A DNA stretch of 10,729 bases from an uncultured Fretibacterium sp. (GCA_937892105.1 CALAUZ010000053.1:1-10729); one strand, 5' to 3'. Counted from the first letter of the stretch, positions 1 through 7,408 are shown. Made by a program: numbers and translations. Notes: generated by a model not told the origin, from the sequence alone.

Positions 1-267
1 TCCATGCGCTAAACAGTCCAGAAGGGCTTTCAATCGGTTATCCACGTCCCAACGTCTGTGGTTTCCAACCGTGAACAGCACATGGACTTCGACTTCTTCT
101 GTGTATGGACGGGGGTTATTCCATGCTTGCCGCATCATTGAGGCTACTGCGTCTTGCCATTCCGACACTTCAGCTTTCTTGTACCTTACTGAGCCTCGCC
201 CTGTCCGGTACATCTGGTTCACGCTCGGCGGCAACCCCTCTAACTCCAACGATAATAATTTGTGCAT
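1..267 (-). CDS. RusA-like Holliday junction resolvase, 3' end cut by the window edge
   Basis: RusA-family enzymes are small Mg-dependent endonucleases that resolve Holliday junctions, usually in phage or plasmid recombination. Eighty-nine codons are visible and the frame runs off position 1. Near the N-terminus is the family's LEGLPPSVNQMYR segment. Near the visible end is WDVDNRLKALLDCL, which carries the D-x-D-N...K...D acidic cluster of the RusA active site. The frame is open to an ATG at 300, but I prefer the ATG at 267. It has AAGGA ten bases upstream, and a good promoter (-10 TATAAT at 304-299) overlaps the upstream ATG, so that one would lie before the transcript start. The gene follows the box array 361-613 and has its own promoter. 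The family call is seen in motifs. The biological role on this replicon is inferred. Confidence 0.85.
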   Translation of the reverse strand, partial: MHKLLSLELEGLPPSVNQMYRTGRGSVRYKKAEVSEWQDAVASMMRQAWNNPRPYTEEVEVHVLFTVGNHRRWDVDNRLKALLDCLAHG

Positions 268-298
268 TCTTGTTTTTTCCTTGATGTTATTAGCACTC

Positions 299-328
299 AT
301 TATACATAACTACTGCTGTATATGTCAT
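299..328 (-). promoter_or_regulatory. Promoter of the RusA-like gene
   Basis: On the minus strand, ATGACA (328-323) is followed by 18 bases and a perfect TATAAT (304-299). The predicted transcript start near 292 leaves a short leader that holds the AAGGA ribosome site for the ATG at 267. Confidence 0.55.
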
Positions 329-360
329 GTATAAACATAAAAATACTCTTTATTAATTCT

Positions 361-613
361 TTAGCGCAGAGATACGGTTATTCTTGCGCTAAAGAGATAT
401 AAATATAGATATTATCTATATATTTATTAGCGCAGAGTGTGCGCCAATAACTGCGCTAAAGCGCGCTAATTAGTGTTCATCGAATTGGCGCAGTTATTAG
501 CGCAGATTTTTTCTTGTGTTGCGCTAAAGAAAACCTAGTCAACAACTAATTGGAGCAGTTTATTAGCGCAGGTATCGGGGCATATGCGCTAATAAAATTT
601 TTGCTTGCGCTAA
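361..613. repeat. Array of TTAGCGCA boxes in both orientations (iteron-like)
   Basis: TTAGCGCA occurs exactly at 361, 427, 497 and 563. Its reverse complement TGCGCTAA occurs exactly at 385, 452, 520, 585 and 606. Near-copies lie at 440 (TGCGCCAA), 462 (CGCGCTAA), 485 (TTGGCGCA) and 550 (TTGGAGCA). The boxes pair into four inverted units with gaps of 14-17 bases, repeating every 66-70 bp. Flanking bases are also conserved: ATTAGCGCAG on one arm, TGCGCTAAAG on the other. One more copy sits inside the RusA-like gene at 5-12. The array lies directly beyond the replication gene's terminator and contains an AT-rich stretch. It is best read as a replication origin or as an operator array for a plasmid-encoded protein. 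The repeats are seen directly; the function is inferred. Confidence 0.8.
393..428. other. AT-rich segment with a dyad inside the box array (possible unwinding element)
   Basis: These 36 bases are almost only A and T. They contain the inverted repeat ATATAGAT-att-ATCTATAT (403-421). They lie between the first and second TTAGCGCA units, where an origin's DNA-unwinding element would be expected. The base composition and dyad are seen; unwinding is inferred. Confidence 0.4.
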
Positions 614-629
614 AGAATTTTTCAGGCAT

Positions 630-660
630 AAAAAAAGCCCAGATGTTAAACATCTGAGCT
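630..660 (-). terminator. Rho-independent terminator overlapping the end of the replication gene
   Basis: On the minus strand, AGCTCAGATG pairs with CATCTGGGCT (one G-T mismatch-type pair) around a five-base loop, followed by seven T. The stop codon TAA of the replication gene (648-646) lies in the loop, so the stem begins inside the last codons. Confidence 0.9.
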
Positions 661-2262
661 ATATTTCGCGAAAGAGTACTCGCTAAATTTTGTTGCCCCT
701 CTTTTTTGGAGTTTTCCAGTTTTGATGAACTCGGTGAGTATTCGCTTGAGTTGGTGTTCTGTTACATTACCGTCAATTTCGGAGATGATGATTTGAGAGC
801 GTGAAAACCATTCACCTGGAGCAAAATTTTGTCGCAGGTAATTCCACACAGCAATCTTTGAGTTGTTCACTGACGCTGGGGCTAGGTCAGTTTGCACGAC
901 TGTCCCGCCGTAGAAGCCTTCCTTCAGAGTGTATGTGAAGGGCATGAAAGAACTGAACCATGACTTGAGAGGTCTTACAAGCAGGAGCTTCTCATCTTCT
1001 TTCATAGGCTCAATGCCAACAATAAGACCGACTAACCTGTTCATGATACTGGAGCCAATGACATCATCTTGATTGAGAGATAAGGAGCGTTCTTTAGCGA
1101 GCCTCTTTCGTGAATGATGTACAGGAACGATGGCGATATTTTTGTCCCTTGCAAGTGTTGCCAGCTTCTTGATGATAGGCTTCATTTCGGTGGCTTTATT
1201 CTCGTCCCTCTCATGGAAAGAAGAGAAAGTGTCAATGAACAGTATATCGGGGTTGCACATGTCAACAGCGCGGAGAATATTCTGCCATCCTTCAGAATCA
1301 TCGAGCATGACGGGAATATTTTTAGTTTCCGCTTCGTATTGGTCAAGAACTTTAACATTCTCAGGATTAATAGGCCACTTCATAGACGCGCCTCTTCTTG
1401 TGAGAAGTTCATAACCAGCTTCGCCCGCAAGAATAAGGCAAGTTCTCTGGGGTTCATCTTCAGCGAAGCCGTCAAAGACAGAGCCGCCAATGCTAAGGTC
1501 AGACACGAACTTCTGCATGAATATAGTTTTGCCCGTACCAGGAGGAGCTATGAGCATACTGACGAACTTACGAGGGAACAAACCGCCGATGAACTCTTGA
1601 GGGGGGAGCTGTAAATTTGGGTCAAGATTATGTATGACGTAAGACAGCGATTTACGGGTATTATATTCGCGTTTTTCTGGTTCAGTCATACAGCCCCATC
1701 TGATTTTATCTTTCAGTAAATCGGATGTGTAGTCATCGCCGTGAAGTAGAGCAAAATCGTCCCAATCCGAGCCGTCTTCATCGTTTTTGAAAGATGGAGC
1801 GATGACATCGACAGCCAGTCCCATCTTGACGAGTTCTTGAGCGTGTGAAATACCTGGATTGAAGCCGCGTTTAGCTTCAGTAGCCCAATCATTGTCAGCC
1901 ATGACGATAATTTTGCACTTGAAGTATTTGCTCTTTATGGCTTGTGCAATAGCTTTTAGGGAGTAGCAAGATAGTCCTGCGACACAGGGTTTGCCTGTGA
2001 GTTCGTAAAGTTTAGCCATAGTAGCAAAGCCTTCGCCGAGCAAAATAACGCCCTCAAAATCGCTTGTATTAAGAGTATCGAGACCAATGCTCCAAAAGAG
2101 GCCATCAAGAGAGGTATCTTGCTGAAAGCGTTTAGAGCCGTCAGGGTTAATCCACTGTATAGATTTGACGATGCCGTTGATGTTTCGCAGTGGAACAGCG
2201 AGTTTGTTCTCGGAATTAATACGAATGCCGTAAGGGAAGACCTGCTTATTCTTGAGATACAA
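646..2262 (-). CDS. Toprim primase-like / RepA-like AAA helicase replication protein, N-terminus apparently missing
   Basis: This is a plasmid or phage replication protein joining a Toprim domain to a RepA/DnaB-like ATPase. Counting from the TTG at 2262 (538 aa), Toprim covers about 60-165, with GEGFAT (E77) and MADNDW (D123, D125) as metal ligands. The AAA_25-type ATPase covers about 220-420: Walker A APPGTGKT (239-246), Walker B PDILFIDTF (338-346) and VHHSRK (381-386). A winged-helix-like tail follows 470. The frame is open to 2418. Residues encoded there (lysine/glutamate-rich, then ILWETLKEAPEDHLYLKNKQV) look like the linker that precedes Toprim in plasmid primases. No ATG/GTG or ribosome site is found, and a TAA closes the frame at 2421-2419. 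The start is therefore uncertain. The usual N-terminal primase or zinc-binding part is absent and no other frame upstream supplies it, so the gene may be truncated. Confidence 0.85.
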   Translation of the reverse strand: MYLKNKQVFPYGIRINSENKLAVPLRNINGIVKSIQWINPDGSKRFQQDTSLDGLFWSIGLDTLNTSDFEGVILLGEGFATMAKLYELTGKPCVAGLSCYSLKAIAQAIKSKYFKCKIIVMADNDWATEAKRGFNPGISHAQELVKMGLAVDVIAPSFKNDEDGSDWDDFALLHGDDYTSDLLKDKIRWGCMTEPEKREYNTRKSLSYVIHNLDPNLQLPPQEFIGGLFPRKFVSMLIAPPGTGKTIFMQKFVSDLSIGGSVFDGFAEDEPQRTCLILAGEAGYELLTRRGASMKWPINPENVKVLDQYEAETKNIPVMLDDSEGWQNILRAVDMCNPDILFIDTFSSFHERDENKATEMKPIIKKLATLARDKNIAIVPVHHSRKRLAKERSLSLNQDDVIGSSIMNRLVGLIVGIEPMKEDEKLLLVRPLKSWFSSFMPFTYTLKEGFYGGTVVQTDLAPASVNNSKIAVWNYLRQNFAPGEWFSRSQIIISEIDGNVTEHQLKRILTEFIKTGKLQKRGATKFSEYSFAKYSSDV

Positions 2263-2418
2263 GTGGTCTTCTGGAGCTTCTTTGAGTGTTTCCCAAAGTA
2301 TACGAGAAAGTTCAGCGGCCTGTATCTGCTTTTTTCTGAGTTTCTCATCTTTTATTTTGCGTTCAGCATCAGATTTTTTGCGGAACTCGTCACTTGAGAA
2401 AGTTTGGTAGAGCCTGAA

Positions 2419-2559
2419 TTAAGGAAACAAGGGCAACTATATGCGCAGAAAGTTCACGTTGCTATATATTTTTCTATATCCCTATAAGAGTTGATAAAGG
2501 CAGTGCGAGAAAAAATTTCCCAGCCGCAAAGACAGGGGGAAGATGATACGTTAGGAAAA
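2419..2559. other. Gap between the replication gene and the ParB-like gene
   Basis: I see no coding sequence here. The stretch is AT-rich on the minus strand from about 2490 to 2461 (TATAGGGATATAG and similar). No convincing ribosome site or start for the downstream replication gene is present. It may hold what is left of that gene's 5' end or its promoter. Confidence 0.4.
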
Positions 2560-2832
2560 TTATAGAGTAGTTTCCTTCATCTGGAGGTATGCGTGAATAA
2601 TTTTCTGGTATTGCTCATTGTCCATAGCTTCCCTGATGAGAGCAAGAAACATAGAATTGTGATTAAGGTCTTTGACCTTAGCGAGAATTTTGACATTCTC
2701 CAGTTCGTCCTTGTTAGGGTAGATAGTAACCTGCTGTCTTTCCTTCGATGGCATTGACTCGGTGGGCTTCTGCTTTCGAGAGATGAAACGGGAGACATCA
2801 GAATCGGACGCAAAATCTCTTTTCTTAGCCAT
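2560..2832 (-). CDS. Small basic protein after ParA, probable centromere-binding partner (ParB-like role)
   Basis: This 90-residue protein starts at an ATG with AGGAGG eight bases upstream. The start overlaps the last eight bases of parA, so the two are translationally coupled, which is the usual layout of a partition cassette. The N-terminal third is basic and polar (KKRDFASDSDVSRFISRKQ). The C-terminal part (about 34-90) has a short strand-like VTIYPN followed by helices, compatible with a ribbon-helix-helix fold, though I recognise no exact family. The gene itself is intact. The insertion in parA separates it from the natural parA promoter and places at least one terminator-like hairpin between them. 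It is now probably translated, if at all, from transcripts that start in the insert. The function rests on position more than on motif. Confidence 0.7.
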   Translation of the reverse strand: MAKKRDFASDSDVSRFISRKQKPTESMPSKERQQVTIYPNKDELENVKILAKVKDLNHNSMFLALIREAMDNEQYQKIIHAYLQMKETTL

Positions 2833-3293
2833 GAAGATGACCTCCTAAAAATTCGTCAATGAAATGGCCGTAATCAAGAGCGGCATTTGTAGTAGGGTAG
2901 TCGAAGATACACTTTCGGTCAGACTGGCATACGCTGATAGTATTGCACCTGCGAATAACAGTATTGTAGACCTTAGTGTTCATGACGAGAGCGATTTTTG
3001 AGAGCTGTTCCTTCAAGTGTTGTCCGATGATAGTTCTGGGATTGAAGATGGTGATGAGAATGCCGTCAACAATGAGAGCCGGATTCATGAACTGGAGAAC
3101 ATCATCGAGAGTAGCGGAAAGATCCATGAGGCCATCGAGAGCGAAAGTCTCAGCAGAAGAACAGAAGATGATTTTGTTGCTAGCGATGAGAGAATTAGCA
3201 ACGGCAAGGTTGAGAGCGGGAGGATTATCAATGATGCAGAAGTCATAAGCCGAGTGAAGTTGAGCGAGAGCCTTTTTGAGCAGAAACTCACGT
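2825..3293 (-). pseudogene. parA: parA, C-terminal part (residues 100-255), separated from its N-terminus by the insert
   Basis: ParA partition ATPases move plasmid copies apart. This fragment supplies the second half: the switch II region DFCIIDNPPALNLA, then helices and strands up to the stop at 2825. It lacks the Walker A loop, which is encoded about 5.1 kb away at 8450-8748. Joining base 3293 to base 8450 gives one uninterrupted frame of 768 bases, or 255 aa, the usual ParA length, reading NKREFAGREFLLKKALAQ across the join. In the present sequence the frame is instead continuous with a serine-recombinase fragment (3298-3400), so a chimera of about 190 aa starting near TTG 3400 is possible. 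Without the P-loop it cannot be a working ParA ATPase. The stop overlaps the next gene's start. Confidence 0.9.
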
Positions 3294-3297
3294 CCCG

Positions 3298-3400
3298 AAA
3301 TGCTCCTGCTTTCTTCCTGTGCGATGCTGGACATCACGATCAATAGAAACTCACCTTTGGAGTCCAGTGTCCAGATGTTCTCTTTTTCAAATACCTCCAA
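3298..3400 (-). pseudogene. Serine recombinase catalytic-domain fragment fused to ParA
   Basis: The frame encodes FEKENIWTLDSKGEFLL followed by MSSIAQEESRSIS. This is the highly conserved stretch about 90-130 residues into large serine recombinases of clostridial elements, part of the resolvase domain. Only about 34 residues remain. The catalytic serine and all upstream sequence are missing, as is the large DNA-binding C-terminal part. Homology stops exactly at the insert edge, where the reading passes in frame into ParA residue 100. Upstream, an in-frame TAA (3412-3410) bounds it, so any translation would start at TTG 3400 or inside. The segment cannot encode a recombinase. Confidence 0.85.
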
Positions 3401-3567
3401 ACGTCCCGGTTACAACCTCGATGTTTTTCGTCGTAGGATCATAGAGAGAGCAGTTCACGCCAGATGGCTTCGATCTCATCCGGTAATAGAAGCTGCTCCT
3501 GTTACAGGTTTCTGAAAATCCATTTTGCAAGCCGGTATTCGACTTCCTTATGTGCGTTTTTGAGCAT
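3387..3567 (-). pseudogene. Broken SHOCT-like small ORF of the recombinase-linked type
   Basis: A perfect ribosome site (AAAAGGAGGT, 3585-3576) stands eight bases before ATG 3567. Translation begins MLKNAHKEVEYRLAKWIF but meets TAA at 3504-3502. Reading on in the same frame gives LLLPDEIEAIWRELLSL, the helix pair seen in short SHOCT-domain proteins that often sit just upstream of serine recombinases. A shift near 3440 is then needed to read YDPTTKNIEVVTGTF, ending at 3387. One nonsense change and one frameshift therefore make it non-functional. It directly adjoins the recombinase fragment, with the recombinase 5' end deleted between them. The SHOCT assignment is from memory of family sequence and is moderately sure. 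Confidence 0.6.
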
Positions 3568-3664
3568 ACGCACCTACCTCCTTTTCCATTTGGTAGGTCT
3601 AAGAATCGCTCTAAACTCCACACACAGCAAGCAAGTTTTGAACCCTTATCGTTGAATTGTAAGA

Positions 3665-3680
3665 CCACACAAAAGTGTGG
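3665..3680. repeat. Short perfect hairpin CCACAC-AAAA-GTGTGG
   Basis: Six-base arms surround a four-base loop. No T-tract follows on either strand, so it is a weak terminator candidate for the transporter operon. It lies between the broken membrane-protein remnant and the SHOCT-like remnant, where no coding sequence could be supported (about 3568-3751). Confidence 0.4.
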
Positions 3681-3751
3681 CAGTATGTCGGAAAAATGGC
3701 GTAAATACTGGCAAATGAAAGCTGGAATAACTCTTGTTATAACATTTGCCA

Positions 3752-3888
3752 CTATTTTCGGTGCATATTATCATACGATATCGGAACATAAAAAGTCGTG
3801 GCTGGATTCATTCCAAACAGAATGCCCCAATCTGAGTCGTGATGTAGAGAAGTGCGGAAAAGATTCCTGTCGTAACAAGATACTTCAC
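3752..3888 (-). pseudogene. Frameshifted membrane-protein remnant, possibly an MptD-like ECF transporter S component
   Basis: Two bases after the stop of the second ABC gene, a GTG opens a frame VKYLVTTGIFSALLYITTQIGAF that looks like the first membrane segment of an integral membrane protein. It stops at TGA 3810-3808. Continuity resumes in another frame with FGMNPATTFYVPI before a stop at 3752. The combination resembles the N-terminus of MptD-family putative ECF S components, which I recall being found next to ABC pairs of this type. Only about 40 of an expected 180-200 residues are visible. The shift is clear; the family name is tentative. Confidence 0.45.
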
Positions 3889-3890
3889 AG

Positions 3891-5627
3891 TTATCTTCTG
3901 ATCGACCAATCCTGTCCTTCGCTTTGAACCTTAACCATCCGTGCAAACAAGCCGTTAAGCTCCATAAGTTCGGAAGGCTTGCCACTCTTTTGAACTTTGC
4001 CGTCAGCAAGAACCACAATCTTGTCTGCACCGGAGACCGTCCGCATTCTGTGTGCAATGACAATCACCGTCTTGTTTTTTATCAGTCGTGACAGGGCGGT
4101 TTGGATCGCCGTCTCATTTTCGACATCAAGACTGGCGGAGGCCTCATCCAGCAAAATAATAGGGGAATCTTTTAGAAAAGCCCTTGCGATGGATATACGC
4201 TGACGCTCCCCTCCAGAAAGTTCGCTGCCATTCTCTCCGATTACTGTATCATAGCCTTTCGGAAGCCTCTGCACAAAATCGTCGCAGTTAGCGAGCTTCG
4301 CCGTAGCTAGAATTTCTTCATCTGTCGCATCTTTTTTTCCTATTCGTATGTTTTCCTTAATTGTGTTGTTAAACAATGTTACATCCTGAAACACAATAGA
4401 GTACACAGAAAGGAGAGTTTCGGGATCGATCTCAGATATATCAATGCCCCCAACTGTGATCTTACCTTTGTCAACATCCCAAAACCTCGCTACCAATCTT
4501 GAAATAGTAGTTTTTCCTACGCCGGATGTTCCAACAAGAGCTGTGACCTCTCCCTGATTTGCTGAAAAAGAAACATCCGAAAGCACTTTTTTCCCATCTT
4601 CATAGGAGAAAGCGACATTGTGGAACGCAATATCGTAACCATCGGGCGTGAAATCGCTTTTCCCTGTTTGTTCCGGATAATCAGTTATCTTATTCATACG
4701 ATCAACGTTTACCTGCAAGGCGTTCAACGCCCCAAGATTTATAAGCGTACCTGACATCGGTTCATAAAGTCTTGAAACAACAAGAAGGAATGAGAAGAAT
4801 TCCATCAGACCTATTTCCCCGCTTTTCAACAGGAAGCTTCCGCAAAGTGCCACTGTACCAATGCCAAGCTTCAGGACAAGCTGTGCAGAAACAACGAACA
4901 GTGCCACCCCAAGTTCTGCCCCGATTGCACGTTTCTCCACAATATCTATCTTTTGATCCAACTCATGCAGATAATCAGTCTCAAAGTTATAACTTTTCAA
5001 ATCACGGTTCGTCTCAATAAATTCCTGTACGCTTTCATACAAAGAAACCTTTGCTAAAGATTGATTCCTTGCAAAGATATGCTGAACTTTTTTTGATATC
5101 AGCACTATAGTAAGGGCAACCGGTATTACCCATACAGCAGCCAGTGCCATTTTCCATTGAAAGAAAAACAAGCCAACACAAATGACTATAGTAGAGATCA
5201 TGGCACCGTAGTATTGTGGTATTTGATGTGATCCTGCGTGTTCGAGCATCTCACTGTCCGACATAATGGTCATTGTCAAATCTGCAAGATCTCTTTTCCC
5301 AAAAAAGGAAAGCGGAAGTTTTCGTAGCTTTTCTGCAAGGGACACTCTGCGTTTTCCTGATTCAATATATGTAGAAAAATAAGAAGAATTATACTTCCTA
5401 AAGTTAGTAACATATATGAGTACCAGGCATATCACGACACCAATAATGTAGAAAACAATCCTGCAGGATGATATATTTTTATCAAGATAGTCGCTGGTAA
5501 AAAAGTAAAGCAGGCTTACAGGAAACATTAAGGACAAATTCGAACAGGCTGCAGCGATTATCGCCTTTTTCATATCTCTTGCACCCTGCTCTGAAAGAGA
5601 GAATTTTTTCATAATAGTGCTTTTCAT
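3891..5627 (-). CDS. ABC transporter subunit 2, fused membrane and ATPase domains
   Basis: This is a half-transporter of the type IV exporter fold and the likely partner of the gene just upstream. Starting at ATG 5627 it has 578 residues. The membrane domain (about 20-310) has several hydrophobic segments. The ATPase has Walker A GTSGVGKTT (366-374), Q-loop VFQDVTLFNN, signature LSGGERQR (470-477), Walker B IILLDE (490-495), D-loop SASLD and H-loop IAHRM, all canonical. The frame is open to a TTG at 5648. ATG 5627 is preferred because it follows the upstream stop by five bases and has GGAAGGTAGG upstream. Coupled translation with the upstream gene and the similar size point to a heterodimer. 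The substrate is unknown: drug export or siderophore/peptide transport are the main options. Confidence 0.9.
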   Translation of the reverse strand: MKSTIMKKFSLSEQGARDMKKAIIAAACSNLSLMFPVSLLYFFTSDYLDKNISSCRIVFYIIGVVICLVLIYVTNFRKYNSSYFSTYIESGKRRVSLAEKLRKLPLSFFGKRDLADLTMTIMSDSEMLEHAGSHQIPQYYGAMISTIVICVGLFFFQWKMALAAVWVIPVALTIVLISKKVQHIFARNQSLAKVSLYESVQEFIETNRDLKSYNFETDYLHELDQKIDIVEKRAIGAELGVALFVVSAQLVLKLGIGTVALCGSFLLKSGEIGLMEFFSFLLVVSRLYEPMSGTLINLGALNALQVNVDRMNKITDYPEQTGKSDFTPDGYDIAFHNVAFSYEDGKKVLSDVSFSANQGEVTALVGTSGVGKTTISRLVARFWDVDKGKITVGGIDISEIDPETLLSVYSIVFQDVTLFNNTIKENIRIGKKDATDEEILATAKLANCDDFVQRLPKGYDTVIGENGSELSGGERQRISIARAFLKDSPIILLDEASASLDVENETAIQTALSRLIKNKTVIVIAHRMRTVSGADKIVVLADGKVQKSGKPSELMELNGLFARMVKVQSEGQDWSIRR

Positions 5628-5632
5628 ACCGC

Positions 5633-7408
5633 TTAACCTACCTTCCAATTAATAGAGCTTTGATACTCCATCCACATCTTGTGGTATAACCCATTGCTTT
5701 GTATAAGCTCGTCATGTTTTCCACATTCTTCAACCTGCCCGTTATTCAGGACGTAAATCATATCGGCATATCTTACGGTAAACAGTCGGTGAGCGATCAT
5801 TATGACAGTCTTATCTTTTGCCAATTCCATAAATGCCTTCTGTATTTGGTTCTCACACTCCGGATCAGCAAATGCGCTTGCTTCATCCAAAATAACTATC
5901 CTGGCGTTTTTTAAGAAAGCTCTCACAATTGCAATCCTCTGTTGTTCTCCTCCAGAAAGATACGTTCCTTCACTGCCAAGCACTGTCGCTATGCCATCAG
6001 GGAAGCGTTCTATAATATCCATACACTGAGCCCTTTTTAATGCGTCCATCATCTCAGCTTCTGTTGCATCAGGTTTTGCTATACGGAGATTGTCAGCAAT
6101 CGATCGCTTTAATAATTTACTGTCTTGGAATACATAAGAAATATAATCCATCAGACGCTCTTTCGGTATACCACGCACATCAGAATGCCCTATTTTTACA
6201 CTGCCCTCCTGCGGATCAAAAAAGCGTGAAATGAGGCCCGCAACAGTCGTTTTTCCGCTTCCTGACGGTCCGACAAGAGCTACAATTTGATTGCTCTGAA
6301 CAGACAATGACAGCCCATTAACAGCAGCTGGAGCATTTTCTTCATAGCGATAGGAGACATTCTCTAAAATCACTGAACCATCTGACAACTCGTTACAAGT
6401 ATCTGTCTGCTCAAAAGGGGTAAGATTCATGATGCTGTCAATGCGCTCCATTGCATCATTGATTTTCATAGTATTCTCTGAAATAAACATCACTCTGTCC
6501 ATCGCCGTGACAATCACAGGAGTGAAAATGACATAAAACAAAAAATTCAGAAGTATATCCTGCCTGTATCCACTATGATGCATCAGTAAGATTGCAAGCA
6601 GCAATATAAATGCAAACGCAGAATTTATCATAACGGTATACATCAGCATCAGCTGGCGGCATCTAACAGTATAGCGAATACAAAAATCGCTATATTCATC
6701 AATAGATTTTTTGAACCTCTTAAATGAGAAAACCGTTTGTCCGAAGGTTTTTACAATCGGAATGCCTCTAATATATTCCACAGCCTCATTAGACATATCG
6801 CTTAAAGCATTCTGGTAGTTTTTCATATCCTCCTGCATCCCGGGCCCCGCCATTTTCATCATAGCTCCAAACCCCAGGGCGACAGGTATAAGGCATACTA
6901 TTCCAAATCTCCAATCATACAGAAACAAAAGAACGACCATTCCAATTGGTGTCACTACTGCCGTTGCCATATCCGGGAGATTATGGGCAAGAAGCGTTTC
7001 CGCGGCTCCTGCCGTTTCCGTAACAATTCTGCGTACCTTGCCGGAACCCATTTCGTCCGCAAACCCTATAGGAAGCCTTGCAATATGGGACAGTAAATCT
7101 CTCTTTATGTTGCTGGCCACTCGAAAGGCGGACATATGGGAATACATCAAGGCACTTATGTAAATCAACCACGATATAACCGCAAAGAAAACAGCCATCC
7201 AGCCATTATGGATAATGCTTGTCGCATTCTCAAATTCAGGATAGACATCAATAATCTCCTTGAAAATCCTCCATAAATACACAAATGGAAGAAGCCCTAA
7301 GCATGCACTAACAGCCGATAACACCAAGGACAGGTATGTAAGTCCCGCCCTTCCGCCCGCATATGTCATCAAACGTGGAAATGCGGAGGTTTTGCTTTTA
7401 TTTTTCAT
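5633..7408 (-). CDS. ABC transporter subunit 1, IrtA/B- or YbtP/Q-like half-transporter
   Basis: This 591-residue half-transporter has a membrane domain (about 20-315) followed by an ATPase. Motifs: Walker A GPSGSGKTT (380-388), Q-loop VFQDSKLL, signature LSGGEQQR (484-491), Walker B RIVILDE and H-loop IAHRL. After Walker B it reads DEASAFADPE, replacing the usual SALD D-loop. I know this AFADPE form from the IrtAB and YbtPQ siderophore-importing members of the exporter fold. ATG 7408 is chosen over ATG 7417 because AAGGA lies eight bases before it, while the earlier ATG abuts the purine tract. The gene follows the TetR gene by 57 bases, in one operon. The heterodimer with the next gene is inferred from order, spacing and size. 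The substrate is not shown by the sequence. Confidence 0.9.
   Translation of the reverse strand: MKNKSKTSAFPRLMTYAGGRAGLTYLSLVLSAVSACLGLLPFVYLWRIFKEIIDVYPEFENATSIIHNGWMAVFFAVISWLIYISALMYSHMSAFRVASNIKRDLLSHIARLPIGFADEMGSGKVRRIVTETAGAAETLLAHNLPDMATAVVTPIGMVVLLFLYDWRFGIVCLIPVALGFGAMMKMAGPGMQEDMKNYQNALSDMSNEAVEYIRGIPIVKTFGQTVFSFKRFKKSIDEYSDFCIRYTVRCRQLMLMYTVMINSAFAFILLLAILLMHHSGYRQDILLNFLFYVIFTPVIVTAMDRVMFISENTMKINDAMERIDSIMNLTPFEQTDTCNELSDGSVILENVSYRYEENAPAAVNGLSLSVQSNQIVALVGPSGSGKTTVAGLISRFFDPQEGSVKIGHSDVRGIPKERLMDYISYVFQDSKLLKRSIADNLRIAKPDATEAEMMDALKRAQCMDIIERFPDGIATVLGSEGTYLSGGEQQRIAIVRAFLKNARIVILDEASAFADPECENQIQKAFMELAKDKTVIMIAHRLFTVRYADMIYVLNNGQVEECGKHDELIQSNGLYHKMWMEYQSSINWKVG

Noticed and set aside
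71..334. Plus-strand open frame of 87 codons
   Set aside because: It is antisense to the RusA-like gene, whose active-site motif is clear; no ribosome site on the plus strand.
361..613. The regularly spaced boxes as a CRISPR array
   Set aside because: The conserved unit is only 8-12 bases and alternates orientation, intervals are not unique spacers of constant length, and no cas gene is present.
1114..1614. Plus-strand open frame of 166 codons
   Set aside because: It lies wholly antisense to the ATPase domain of the replication gene and shows no recognisable motif.
3752..4063. Minus-strand open frame of 103 codons as a separate gene
   Set aside because: Most of it is an out-of-frame reading of the second ABC gene's 3' end. 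Only its last part is used, as the second half of the frameshifted membrane-protein remnant.
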